Of a stretch of 64,000 bases of DNA, positions 45,310 to 56,938 are shown piece by piece. Positions within the stretch are counted from its first letter, which is position 1. Each line of letters begins with the position of its first letter. The stretch covers positions 38,055,546-38,119,545 of the forward strand of contig NC_044559.1 of assembly GCF_007565055.1 (NCBI RefSeq). The letters run 5' to 3'. The notes below the pieces were generated by a model, which saw only the letters and a program-made list of their open reading frames with translations, was not told the origin of the DNA and ran no database searches. The translations under genes were made by a program, and so were the position numbers. Source of the stretch: Rhinopithecus roxellana (Eukaryota; Chordata; Mammalia; Primates; Cercopithecidae).

Positions 45310-45650
45310 ACTGAGAAATGATTAATTATCTATCATGTACCAGGCACTATTAGATTTGGGTGATAAGAGAGATGAATATAATATGGTCCTAACTCTCAAA
45401 TAAACCAGTCTGTCATTGAAAGCAAACATAGCAACAATAATTTTGATACAGTTTGATGGGGCTGTGATGGTGTTAATGCTCAGATACAGTAGTTGAGATA
45501 AAGCAGGCAATGATTAACTCTCTCTGGTACAATTAAGGTAACCTTCCTTGAAGAATGGAAATTTCAGGCCTGGCCTAAAAGAATAAATAATAGTTTGCAG
45601 GGGGTATGCAGGGACAGAAAACTCCAGTCACTGCAAGAGCATACACAAAT
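45310..45650 (+). mobile_element. L2 fragment, sense
   Basis: 'tatcatgtaccaggcactat', 'atggtcctaactctcaaata' and 'accttccttgaagaatgga' follow L2 order over about 340 bp. Confidence 0.6.
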
Positions 45651-45703
45651 ACATAAAGGCCAAAAAAAAAAAGTCTCGTTTTGTTTTTGTTTTTGTTTTT
45701 GTG

Positions 45704-45990
45704 GTTTTTTTTTTTTTTTTGAGACAAGGTCTCACTCTGTCACCCAGACTGGAGTGCAGTGGCACGATCTCGGTTCACTGCAACCTCCGCCTCCCAGGAT
45801 CAAGCGGTTCTCCTGCCTCAGCCTCCCAAGTAGCCGGGATTATAGGCACGTGCCACTACTGCCCGGCTAATTTTTGTATTTTTAGTAGAGATGGGGTTTC
45901 ACCATGTTGGCCAGACTGGTCTTGAACTCTTGACCTCAAATGATCTACCCACCTTAGCCTCCCAAAGGGCTGGGATTACAGGTGTGAGCC
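45704..45990 (-). mobile_element. AluS-type, antisense, slightly 5'-truncated
   Basis: Antisense Alu ending at 'ggtgtgagcc' without the last bases of the consensus, followed by an AT-rich tract (46003-46054 with (TA)n). Confidence 0.9.
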
Positions 45991-47034
45991 AAAAAATATA
46001 TATTATTTATCTTTTTTTATATATAAAGTCAGTTTTTATATATATATATATATACATTTTTTTTATAAAGTCAGTTCAATTATGTAGTCTTAACTCACTC
46101 TCTGAAACCAAAGAGAGTTTCCTTCCCCAAATTAGATGACATCAGAAACACTGTGAACAAACTACTGAAGATCCGTTTCTATAAGTGGAGGTGCATTTTG
46201 CAACTGTAAAAAGGGCATAGTCTGGTGAAAAAGAGGAGTCCATAAGTCATCACATATATAAACAAACCCAAATAGTAAACACCATAAATAAGAGCATGGC
46301 AGTAACTCTTGGAGTATATAATTAACATGATGAAAAAGATTAAGTGGCTCTGTGTGCTGAGGTAATGTAAATATCTCCATCAACTCAATCAGACCTAAAT
46401 AATGACTCCAGCATAACTTATCTGGATAAATAAAAGCTCTTATTGTTGTCCTATTCTGACAACTAACTAATCAACACTCATTCACAAAGAGAACATAACT
46501 ATGATTAAATATAAATTCTAGATAGGAAAGATTCATTTTACAACTTTCCCAGCTGATTAGACACATCGGCACAGTCTTGTTACCTACCCCCTTCTCTGAG
46601 GCAGACTTCATCAATCTGGAAAATGAAGGCAGACCACTGATTGGAGGGCAAACCTGAAAAGGATTAAACACTTAGCATGGCATTCTAAAATACTGTAATT
46701 ACAGTGCAATTAACCATACTGCATATTAAACGTGCAACTCTGAAATGTGTTCAGACTCCCCAATTATAACTAGTTATTCTTCAAAGAATTTTGCCGCCCA
46801 CATTGAATTTCTCTAGTGCTTCTTTGTTATAATTCAGGTGTGACAGTCACTAATATATCTAAAAGGACAGTTAATAAAAAGTAGACATTCTTTACTGTAA
46901 ACCTAAGGCATGCATGCCAGGTAATACCTAGCCATTAGCACTAATCATCATGTTTCAGACAGGCAGACCTATTATGCAATTGGACTTTGCCCTCTTTAAA
47001 ATATATTTAATGGTCAACTAGGAAGAGACAGTGA
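45991..47034. other. single-copy DNA, no recognised feature
   Basis: Contains a (TA)n tract (about 46033-46054), otherwise no repeat, exon or RNA gene recognised. Confidence 0.4.
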
Positions 47035-47230
47035 GATTGAGGCAAAAATAAAGGCCTAGGTGGGAATCTAAAAACCTGTATCTGTTCTTGATTTTCCCAA
47101 CCGGGCAAGTAACTTAGCCTCTCTGAGTCTCAATTTATTCATCTGTCAATTGGGGCCTATATCTATCAAGGGTTTGGTGATGATCAAAAGACCTAATGAA
47201 CAGAACTGTAAAAAATTGTATCACTCTACC
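47035..47230 (+). mobile_element. MIR SINE, sense
   Basis: Good MIR core: 'aaccgggcaagtaacttagc', 'ctctctgagtctcaatttat', 'tcatctgtcaattggggcc'. Confidence 0.85.
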
Positions 47231-47629
47231 CAAAGCTAAGGTGCTACTCCATTACGGGCTCAGATTGTGTCACAAAAGAGTGATCAATGGAAAGGGACAG
47301 ACAGAGATGTTTGCAGTCATGGTTCGGGTCAGGGATGATCTTCAAAACATCTAACCACAGCCTTAACCAATCAGAAACAAGTCAGCTTTAAGCCATTGTC
47401 ATAGTCTGTAGAGTGCAGACCAGCCGAGGATCACCCTAGGTTCAAGGTGGCAAACACTTTTGAAAATAGGATAGAAAATGGCAGAACTTGTTGAATAAAA
47501 AACAAAACAAAACAAAACAAAAATCCTCATAGAATTTTAACCTAGCTTTGTGTTAATGGTAGTAGAGTTCCTATAACAAGGGAAATAGTGGTGACCGTTG
47601 AAATTATTTCTTTATTTGTCATCTTTGCC
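47231..47629. other. single-copy DNA with an (AAAAC)n run
   Basis: Only a short (AAAAC)n repeat at about 47499-47523 stands out. Confidence 0.45.
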
Positions 47630-47760
47630 AGACAGAGCTATAAAGAGAAGGAGTATGTCTGTTTAAACATCTCTATATTCCTAGCCAGCACAATGACTGG
47701 TATAGGACCGCAGTAAATGTTTGTTGAATGAATGAATGAATGAATGAATGAATGAATGGG
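47630..47760 (+). mobile_element. L2 3' end with (GAAT)n
   Basis: 'ctagccagcacaatgactgg' and 'cagtaaatgtttgttgaatg' then about eight GAAT/TGAA units (47726-47757). The L2 3' terminus is itself a TGAA repeat, here expanded. Confidence 0.8.
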
Positions 47761-48167
47761 TAAATGCATGAACAAACAAAAGAATGAACAGATAGTCTAG
47801 CACTATTCTGCAATAGCTAGGCCAATCCAGACTTCTACGGTCTAGAAACCATGATTTAAGAGAGGTTTGGACAAAGGAAAGGGGCCACAGTTGAGGAAAT
47901 CAAGGGCCATTAGACTAGGTACTGAGAAATTCCATGATGTAGTAAGTATCTTAAATGTCTTTCTGTATGCAAATACACATATCAATATATGTGGGACATA
48001 GCTAAAGTAGTACCAAGAGAGAAATTTATACTGCTAAATGCTTATATTAGAAAATAGGAAAGTTCTCAAATCAATAATCGAAATAATCATCTCGAGAAAA
48101 TAGAAAAAGAAGGGCAAATTAAATCCAAAGGAAGTGGAAGGAAGGAAATAAGACAGGAACAGAAATA

Positions 48168-48457
48168 GGCCAGGCGCGGTGGCTCACGCCTGTAATCCCA
48201 GCGCTTTGGGAGGCCGAGGCGGGTGGATCACAAGGTCAGGAGATCGAGACCACGGTGAAACCCTGTCTCTACTAAAAATACAAAAAATTAGCCGGGCGCG
48301 GTGGCGGGTGCCTGTAGTCCCAGCTACTCAGGAGGCTGAGGCAGGAGAATGGCATGAACCCGGGAGGCGGAGTTTGCAGTGAGCCAAGATCGCCCCACTG
48401 CACTCCAGTCTGGGCAATAGAGCGAGACTTTGTCTCCAAAAAAAAAAAAAAAAAAAA
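48168..48457 (+). mobile_element. AluY/S-type, sense (first of a tandem pair)
   Basis: Lacks the 'catcctggctaa' segment of the left arm ('gagaccacggtgaaac'). The left flank gacaggaacagaaata (48152-48167) has its partner only after the second Alu. Confidence 0.94.
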
Positions 48458-48759
48458 GGCCGGGCGCGGTGGCTCAAGCCTGTAATCCCAGCACTTTGGG
48501 AGGCCGAGACGGGCGGATCACGAGGTCAAGAGATCGAGACCATCCTGGCTAACACGGTGAAACCCCGTCTCTACTAAAAAATATGAAAAACTAGCCGGGC
48601 GAGGTGGCGGGCGCCTGTAGTCCCAGCTACTCAGGAGGCTGAGGCAGGAGAATGGCATAAACCCGGGAGGCGGAGCTTGCAGTGAACTGAGATGCGGCCA
48701 CTGCACTCCAGCCTGGGTAAAAGAGGGAGACTCCGTCTCAAAAAAAAAAAAAAAAAAAT
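48458..48759 (+). mobile_element. AluY of Old World monkey type, sense (second of the pair)
   Basis: Starts directly after the A tail of the first Alu. Carries the young subfamily traits. Followed by gacaggaacagaaata (48760-48775), the partner duplication of the first Alu. Confidence 0.95.
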
Positions 48760-48794
48760 GACAGGAACAGAAATAAATGCAACTGAAAACAATT

Positions 48795-48919
48795 AGCTAG
48801 GTGTAGTGGTATGAGCCTGTAGTTTCAGCTACTCAAGAGGCTGAGGCAGGAGAATTGCTTGAGCCCAGGAGTTCAAGGCCATTCTGGGCAACACAGCAAG
48901 ACCCCATGTCTAAAAATAT
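48795..48919 (+). mobile_element. Alu monomer (FLAM/FRAM age), sense
   Basis: A single arm: 'agctaggtgtagtggtatga' to 'aagaccccatgtctaaaaat'. Confidence 0.78.
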
Positions 48920-49427
48920 AGAAAGAAAGATAACAAAAGAGAATATCAATAAAACAAAGGCTTCTTCATTGGAAGACAATTAATAAAATTGATAAACCTC
49001 TAGCAAGACTGAGAAAGATAAAAAGATGAAATATATAAATCATCAGTATCAGGAATAATACAGAGGATTTCACTACAGCCATTAAAATTTTAACAGTTTA
49101 AATAACTAATAGGTTAAAGAAGAAATCACAGGAATGATTGGAAATACGTTGAGATGAATGAAAATAAAATACAATATGTAAGAACACATGGATGCAGTGA
49201 AAGCGGTGCTCAGAGGGAAATTCATAGTCTACATTAGCAAAAAATCTTAGGTCAATAATCTAATCGTACACCTTAATTAACAAGAAAAAGAAGAGCAAAC
49301 CAAATCCAAAGCTAGAACAAGAAAGGAAATAATCAAGATTAGAGTGCACATAAATGAAATTGACAATTAGATAAACAAAATAATTGGTAAAACCAAAAGT
49401 TAATTATTTGAAAAGATCAACAAAATG

Positions 49428-49725
49428 GGCTGGGCGCGGTGGCTCACGCCTGTAATCCCAGCACTTTGGGAGGCTGACACAGGCGGATCACAAGGTCGGG
49501 AGATCAAGATCATCCTGGCTAACATGGTGAAACCCCATCTCTAATAAAAATACAAAAAATTAGTTGGGTGTGGCGTCGTGCACCTATAGTCCCAGCTGCT
49601 GGGGAGGCTGAGGCAGGAGAATGGCGTGAACCTGGGAGGTGGAACTTGCAGCGAGCTGAGATGGCGCCACTGCACTCCGGCCTGGGAGACAGAGCAAGAT
49701 TACGTCTCCAAAAAAAAAGAAAAGA
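49428..49725 (+). mobile_element. AluY/S-type, sense
   Basis: Flanked by the 18-bp repeat aaaagatcaacaaaatgg (about 49411-49428 and 49726-49743). Confidence 0.95.
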
Positions 49726-49819
49726 AAAGATCAACAAAATGGACAAACCTTAGCTAGAATGACTTAAAAAAAAAAGGAGAGAGACTCAATTACTAAAATC
49801 AAATATGAAACCGAGAACA

Positions 49820-50136
49820 GGCTGGGCATGGTGACACAGGCCAGGCTTGGTGGCTTGCACCTGTAATCCCAGCACTTTGGGAGGCCAAGGCAGGAGCATT
49901 GCTTGACCCCAGGGGTTTAAGACAGCTTAGGCAACATAGTAAGTCTTTGTCTCTACAAAAAAATTAAAATAAAAAATTTAACTGGGTGTGGTGGCACATG
50001 CCTGTAGTCCTAGCTACTGAGGAAGCTAAGCAGGAGGATCGCTTGAGTCCAAGAGATTGAGGCTGCAGTGATCTCTGATCACACTCCTGCACTACAATCT
50101 GGGTGACAGAGTGAGATCCTGTCTCGAAAAAACAAA
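49820..50136 (+). mobile_element. AluJ-type, sense
   Basis: Diverged, with a partly repeated start: 'ggctgggcatggtgacac' is followed at once by 'ggccaggcttggtggc'. Confidence 0.88.
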
Positions 50137-51761
50137 TGGGAACATTATTATTAATATTACAGAAATAAAAAGAGTATAAGGGAATATAATAAACTACTGT
50201 AAACCAAAATGTTAGACAGCCAGGATGAAATGGACAAAGTCCTAGAAACACAAATTACCACAACTGACTCAAGAAGGAACAGAAAATCTCAATAGACCTA
50301 TAACATATAAACAGATTGAATCAATAACCACAAATCACCCAACCAAAAACAAGCTAAGGATTAAATGACTTCATTGGTGAATTCTACTGAACATCTAAAG
50401 AAGAGTTAACATTAATCTTTTTCAAATTCTTCAAAAAAATAGAAGAGGAAGAAATTCATCCTGACTCATTCCATGAAGCCAGCATTACCTTGACACCAAG
50501 CCAGACAAAGACAAGGCAAGAAAAGAAACTGTAGACCAATATCACTTATGAACACAGAAGCAAAAATCCTCAACAAAATACTAGTATACCAAATCCAGAA
50601 GTACATTAGAATAATTATACATGATGATAAAGCAGATTCATCCCAGGAATGCATGGGTAGTACAATTGCTATAATATACGACATTAGTAGAATAATGAGG
50701 AGGAACCATATGGTCCTAATTGATCTAGTAAAAGCCTTTGACAAAACCCAACACCCTTTCATGATACAAAAAAATTCTTTATTCTAGTGATAACAGGGAA
50801 TTTCCTCAACAGGTTAAAGGACATTCATAAAAGACCTACAACTGACATCATACTCAATGGTGAAAGATTGAAAGATTTCCCACTGTAATCAGAACAAGAC
50901 ATGAATGATAGCTTTTAATACTTCTATTCAATATTGCACTGGAAATCCTAGACAGAGTAATTAGGCAAGAAAAAGAAATAAAAGTCATCTAAATTGGAAA
51001 GGCAGAAGTAAAACTACCTTTATTTTCACATGACATGATCATATATATATATATAGAAAAGCCTAAGGAATACACAAAGAAAATTTCTAGAGCTAATAAA
51101 TTCACCAAATATCTATGATAAAATAATAAACATGTAAAAATCTATTGAATTACTATAAACTAGCAATAAGTAATCTAAGAAGAAATGTTTTAAAATTCCT
51201 TTTATAATAGCATCAAAAGGATTAAAATACTTAGGAATAAATTTACCCAAGGAGATGTAAGATTTGTATACTAAAAACAATAAAACATTACTAAAAGAAA
51301 ATTTTAAAGCCTAAATAAATGAGAAGACAATCCATGTCCATGTACTAGAAGACTCACTATTGTTAAGATGGCAATGTTCCCCAAAGCTATCTATATATTT
51401 AATGCAATCCCTAGCAAAATTCCAATGGCATTTTTTGCAGAAATAGAGAAGCCATTCTAAAATACATATGAAATGGCACAGGACCCCAAATAGCCAAAAT
51501 AACCTTGAATAAGAAACAGTTGGAGGACTTACACTTCCCAATTTCCTAACTTACTACAAAGCTATAGTAAGAAAAAAAAAAAAATGAAACTGGCAAAGGA
51601 TGGATATATAGATCGATGCAATAGAACTGAGAATAAATAAAACCATATATTTATAGTCAAGTGATTTTTTGACAAGTGTTCTAAGATCCTTCAGTGGGGA
51701 AAGAAAAGTCAACAAGAGGTGCTGAAACAACTGGATATCCACATGTAAAAGAATTAAGTTG

Positions 51762-52051
51762 GGCCAAGCGCAGTGGCTCACGCCTGTAATCCCAGCACTT
51801 TGGGAGGCTGAGGTCGGTGGATCACGAGGTCAGGAGATCGAGACCATCCTGGCTAACAAGGTGAAACCCTGTCTCTACTAAAAATACAAAAAAAATTAGC
51901 CGAGCATGGTGGCGGGCACCTGTATTCCCAGCTACTCAGGAGGCTGAGGCAGGAGAATGGACTGAACCCAGGAGGCGGAGCTTGCAGTGAGCCAAGATCA
52001 CGCCACTGCACTCCAGCCTGGGCGACAGAGCGAGACTCTGTCTCAAAAAAA
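51762..52051 (+). mobile_element. AluY/S-type, sense
   Basis: Flanked by agaattaagttgg (about 51749-51761 and 52052-52064). Confidence 0.94.
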
Positions 52052-53090
52052 GAGAATTAAGTTGGACCCTTACGTGACCCCTCATAGCACTTACAAATAT
52101 TAACTCAAAATGGATCAAATACCTAAATATAAGAGCTTAAACAATAAAAGAAGTTTTATGGAAGAAAGAAGTAGTCATAGAAGAAAGAATAGTAATGATC
52201 TTTAGAATCTTTAGTATTAGAAATGATTTCATAGATAGGATATGAAGAGCACAAACAACAAAAGGAAAAATAGATAAACTGGACTTGGTCAAAATTAAAA
52301 TATTTTGTGCTTCAAAGGACACTATCAAGAGAGTGAAAAGAAGACTCACACAATGGAGGAAAATATTTATGAAGTATATATGTGATAATGGTCTAATAAC
52401 TAGAATATATACTTTTATAACTAAACAACAAAAAGACAAACAACTCAATGTAAAAATGGGCAAAGGACTTGAATAGATGTTCCTCCAAAGATGATATACA
52501 AATGGCTTACAAGCATATGAAAAGATACTCAACATCATTAGTCATCAGGGAAATTCAAAATAAAACCACAATGAGATATTATTTTATACCCTCTAGGATG
52601 ACTATTATTTTAAAAATGGAAGTGTTGGCAAGGATGTGGAGAAATTGGAACCCTCACACATTGCTAATGAGAACATGAAATGGTACACATACTGTGGAAA
52701 ACAGTTTGGTAGTTCCTTTAAAAATTAAACATAGAATTACCATATGACTCAGCAATTCCACTCCTAAGTGTATACCCACAAAAAGTGAAAGTGTCAAACA
52801 AAAACCGGTATAAGAATATTCATTGCAGCACTATTCACAATAATCAAAAGGTAGAAACAAACCAAATGTCCAACAACAAATGAATGGATAAATGTGGTAT
52901 ATACATACAATAGAATATTATTCATCCATAAAAGAAACGTAGTATGATACCTCCTACAATATGGATGAATCTTGAAAACATTATGCCAAGTGAAAGAAGC
53001 CAAACACAAAAGTCTACATATTATATGATTTCATTCATATAAAATATCAAGTAGGAAAATTCACACGGATAGCAGATTAGTGATTGCCAG

Positions 53091-54123
53091 TGCAAACTAG
53101 AAATCCTAAGCCCCTCACCAACTAAATGAATCCCCTCTTAGCCAGGGGATCCCAGAGAAACTGAGTTTCCTGCCACTGTGGAAGCGAGGTTGGACACATT
53201 TCATTTACCCCTGATCTTTTGGAGTTTAGACACAACAACTGACCAGCTTTAATGTTAAAATAGAGATCATAAGACTGACAAAACTGATTCTTTATGGCAA
53301 TAAGATACCAAATTATAAGCAAAACCTAAGGCCATGCAAGTCATGCCTGCAGGCCATCAATCTTGCTAAACAGGTCTGTTTCATCCAGTATATTGTGCTG
53401 ACTCTGACATAGCATCCTTATTTTAACTTACATATTTCTTTCTGCTGAAATCAAGTTATAGACAGAGCCTTACTCCTTTAACTGCAAATTAAAGAATCTC
53501 TGAATCCACCTATAGTGTGTAAGACTCCACTTCAAGATATCCCACCTTTTCAGGACAAAACAATGTACACCTTCCATATATTGATTTATGTCTTTGTAAC
53601 TCCTACCTCCTTGAAATGTATAAAACTGTATTCGTCTGTTTTCACACTGCCATAAAGAACTACCTGCGACTGGGTAATTTACAAAGAAAAGAGATTTAAT
53701 TGACTCACAGTTCCACATGGCTGGGGAGGCCTCAGGAAACTTAAAATCATGGCAGAAGATGAAAGGGAAGCAAGGCATGTCTTACATGGCAGCAGGAGAG
53801 AGAAACAGTAAGAAAAGCCAGACACTTCTAAACCATCGAATCTCATGAGAACTCATCCACTATCATGAGAACAGCATGAAGGAAACCACCCCCATGATCC
53901 AATCACCTCCCACTAAGTCCTTCCCCTGACACGTGGGGATTACAATTCAAGATGAGATTTGGGTGGGGTTACAGAGCCAACCATATCAACTGTAATTTGA
54001 CCACCTTGGTATCCCTTACTCAAGGCTTCTTGGGTTTGTGTTTTTCCTGAGCCACAGTCACTTAAACTGGCTCAGAATAAACCTCTTTAAAATATTCTAC
54101 AGACTTTGGTTTTTCCATTCACA
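53091..54123 (+). mobile_element. ERV1-type solo LTR, split by a THE1/MST LTR
   Basis: Starts TG (tgcaaactag) and ends CA (ccattcaca), with 4-bp duplications ccag at 53087-53090 and 54124-54127 inside the L1. An AATAAA signal (ctcagaataaacc) is near the end. Without the inserted LTR it is about 670 bp. The 4-bp duplication suits class I ERVs. Subfamily not named. Confidence 0.75.
53630..53988 (-). mobile_element. THE1/MSTA-type solo LTR, antisense
   Basis: Antisense MaLR LTR: starts near 'tcgtctgttttcacactgcc' and ends 'ggttacagagccaaccatat' + ca. A 5-bp duplication actgt (53625-53629 and 53989-53993) marks insertion into the ERV1 LTR. Confidence 0.88.
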
Positions 54124-54287
54124 CCAGGGTTGAAGATGAGGGGGAAATAGAGAGTGCCTGGTTAATGGGTATGGGATTTCCTTTTAGGGTGATGAAGTTA
54201 TTCTGGTACCAGATAGTGGTGCTTGTTGCACAACACTGTGAATGCACTAAACACTACTGAAATCTACACTTAAAAATGGTTAAGAGT

Positions 54288-54588
54288 GGCTGAGCGCAGT
54301 GGCTCATGCCTGTAATCCCAGCACTTTGGGAGGCCGAGGCAGGCGGAGCATGAGGTGAGGAGATCGAGACCATCCTAGCTAACACGATGAAACCCCATCT
54401 CTACTAAAAATACAAAAAATTAGCCGGGCGTGGTGGCAGGCACCTGTAGTCCCAGCTACTCAGGAGGCTGAGGCAGGAGAATGGCATGAACCCGGGAGGC
54501 GGAGCTTGCAGTGAGCAAAGATTGCACCGCTGCACTCCAGCCTGGGCAACAGAGTGAGACTCCACCTCAAAAAAAAAAAAAAAAAAAT
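54288..54588 (+). mobile_element. AluY/S-type, sense
   Basis: Full-length with A tail, inserted at the head of an older Alu (54598-54890). Confidence 0.92.
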
Positions 54589-54597
54589 TGGTGAAGA

Positions 54598-54890
54598 GCT
54601 GGGTGCAGTGGCTTCCACCTATAATTCCAGCTACTTGGGAGGCTAAAGTGAGAGGATTGCATGATGCCAGGAGTTCAAGACTAGCCTGGGCAACATAGCA
54701 CAGCCCTGTCTCTAAACAAATATTTTAAATTAGCCAGGGATTGTGGTATGCATCAGTAGTCCTAGCTACTCAGGAGGCTGACACAGGAGGATCACTTCAA
54801 CTTAAGAGTTCCAGACTACAGAGAGCTATGGTCATGCCACTGTACTACAGCCTGAGCGACAGAGCAAGACCCTGTCTCTAAGTAGAGAAA
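54598..54890 (+). mobile_element. AluJ-type, sense
   Basis: Diverged Alu. 'aatggttaa' before the upstream Alu (about 54274) and after this one (54897) suggests both sit within one original duplication. Confidence 0.85.
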
Positions 54891-54949
54891 AAAAATAATG
54901 GTTAAAAGGGTAAATTGTATGCTATGTATGTTTTACTGTAATTTTTTAA

Positions 54950-56214
54950 GCCAAAAAAGATAATAAGGGAATACCATGAACTTAAAGAAAATGGACCGAT
55001 TCCTCAAATACCACAAGTTACCAAAACTTAACTGAGATGAAACAGACAGCCTGACTAGTCCTATAACCAGCAAAGAAGTTGAATTTGTAGTTGAAAAGCT
55101 GAAAAAGAAATTTCCTGGCCCACATAGCTTCACTAGAAAATTCTACAAAACATATAAAGAATGAACACAAATTTTACACAATATTTTCAAGAAAGTAAAA
55201 GAGGAAGGAACTCTTACCAACTCAATGTATAAGGTTAGTATTACCCTGATACCAAACCAGACAGAAACAATACAAAAAAGAAAAGTGCACACCAATATTT
55301 TTCATCAGTATAGACATAATAATCCTCAACACAATATTAGCAAATTGAATGAAGTCATGTATAAAAAGAATTATACAGCATAACCAACTATTTATTTCAG
55401 GTATGCAAGTTTAGTTCAACATTCAAAAATCAAGCAATGTAATGGTCCACCCTATCAATGGGCTAAAGGAGAAAATTCAGGGGATTGATTGATTTAGAAA
55501 AAGCATTTGACAAAATCCAATACTCATCCATGATAAGAACTCTTGGCTGGGCGTGGTGGCTAACACCTGTAATCCCAGCACTTTGGGAGGCCGAGGTGGG
55601 TGGATCACCTGAGGTCAGGAGATTGAGACCATCCTGGCTTACACTGTGAAACCCTGAAACCCTGCCTCTACTAAAAATACAAAAGATTAGCCGGGAGTGG
55701 TGGCACACGCCTGTAGTCCCAGCTACTCATGAGGCTGAGGCAGGAGAATCACTTGAACCCAGGAGGCAGAGGTTGCAGTGAGCCAAGATGGTGCCACTGC
55801 ACTCCAGCCTGGGCAATAGAGAGAGATTCCTTCTGTCTCAAAATAACAAACAAAACAAAATAAACACAAAACAACCCTTAGCAAACTAAGAATACAGTGG
55901 GAACTTTCTCAAGTTGATAAAAACATCTACAAAAATCCTACAGATGAAAGACTGCTTTTGGTCTAAATTCTGGAACAAAATAAAGATGCTCACTCTCATC
56001 ACTTCAATTCAGCATAGTACTATAAGTTCTAGTTACTGCAATGAGGTAAGAAAAAGAGTGAAAGGCATACCAATTGGAAAGGAAGAAATAAACTGCTCCC
56101 ATTTGCAGAGAACATGACTATTTATATAGAAAATATCAAGAAATCTAGAGTCAAAAAAATTCTAGAACTAATAAAATGGTTCAGCAATGTAGCAGGAAAA
56201 CAAGATCAACTTTG
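54950..56214 (+). mobile_element. L1M ORF2 (RT region) fragment
   Basis: RT region in order: 'gtaaaagaggaaggaactct', 'gatttagaaaaagcatttga', then after the Alu 'ccaattggaaaggaagaaat'. Where the catalytic box should be (about 56110) the sequence reads F-A-E-N. Non-functional. Confidence 0.72.
55545..55876 (+). mobile_element. AluS-type, sense
   Basis: Full-length with a small internal duplication ('gaaaccctgaaaccctg') and an (AAAC)-rich tail. Confidence 0.92.
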
Positions 56215-56938
56215 AAGTCTATTGAAGGCTTGCAGCTTCCAGAGTAAGACTTAAACAGTAAATTGCGGGTTAATTTTGGTGAATTTCAGCTATTAGCTCA
56301 GCAGCAGCTATCCATCCCCCACCCCAAGCCACCTGGTAAGCAGCTGTACACATATTCCAGGAGCAGCTTGCAGTTTGCCTCAGCCAGGGTAGACAAAAAA
56401 GACCCAATCCTTCAAATGTTGGAGAGCTGGGTTGTAATCACGGATTGCTGATTTTGATCATGGAGGTGCAGACGACACAGAGATAGGCAGTAATTGTTGC
56501 AAATTCCCATTGCTACAAGGCCCTCCCACTCAGGCAGAAATAACTTTCAGGCTATGGCTCCCTCCCTTTTCCCTTCTTTTTTCTCTTTTTTCCCTTTGGG
56601 AGCTAGGCATTTAGGGGCTAGGACATTCAAAAACAACCACATACGCAGAGAATTTAGAAAGTGACTCTGCATGCTCAAGGGAAGGCACAGGCTCAGAAAA
56701 GACATTAAGTTTATATCTCAAGCTGATCCCCGGAACAGACACAGCCTGCAACAATCTAAAAACAAAAGTAGAAATAAACAAAACAAGCGCACACACACAC
56801 ACACAGCAAACCCTATGGAAGGGGGAGAATCTGATGTCTAGAGTTACCACATTGTTAGATTTAAATGTCCAGTTTTCAACAAAACATCACAAGACGTTTA
56901 AAGAAACAGGAAAGTATGACCCACTCAAAGGAGCTAAG
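56215..56938 (+). mobile_element. L1M 5' UTR fragment
   Basis: Richer in GC than its neighbours. It ends with the L1M 5' UTR run 'aaatgtccagttttcaacaa' and 'aaacaggaaagtatgaccca'. It includes a short (CA)n at about 56790-56804. Placed between two ORF2 pieces, so it starts a separate L1 copy. Confidence 0.55.

Larger units (their letters stand above)
47985..49100 (+). mobile_element. L1 ORF2 fragment (first of two)
   Basis: ORF2 middle region ('agtaccaagagagaaattta', then after the Alus 'aaaattgataaacctctagc'). It overlaps in content with the next L1 fragment, so the two are separate copies. Frames broken. Confidence 0.7.
49104..54287 (+). mobile_element. L1M ORF2 to 3' UTR (second fragment)
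   Basis: Long plus-strand L1 from mid ORF2 ('gtgctcagagggaaattcat') through RT ('ctaattgatctagtaaaagc') to ORF2 end and 3' UTR (54128-54287, 'gatgaagttattctggtacc'). The RT box near 51025 reads F-S-H-D instead of F-A-D-D. Interrupted by Alus at 49428, 49820 and 51762 and by an LTR at 53091-54123. Confidence 0.78.

Noticed and set aside
52137..52538. 133-codon minus-strand ORF and 124-codon ORF at 57373-57747
   Set aside because: Both are antisense to L1 ORF2 end sequence; open by AT composition only.
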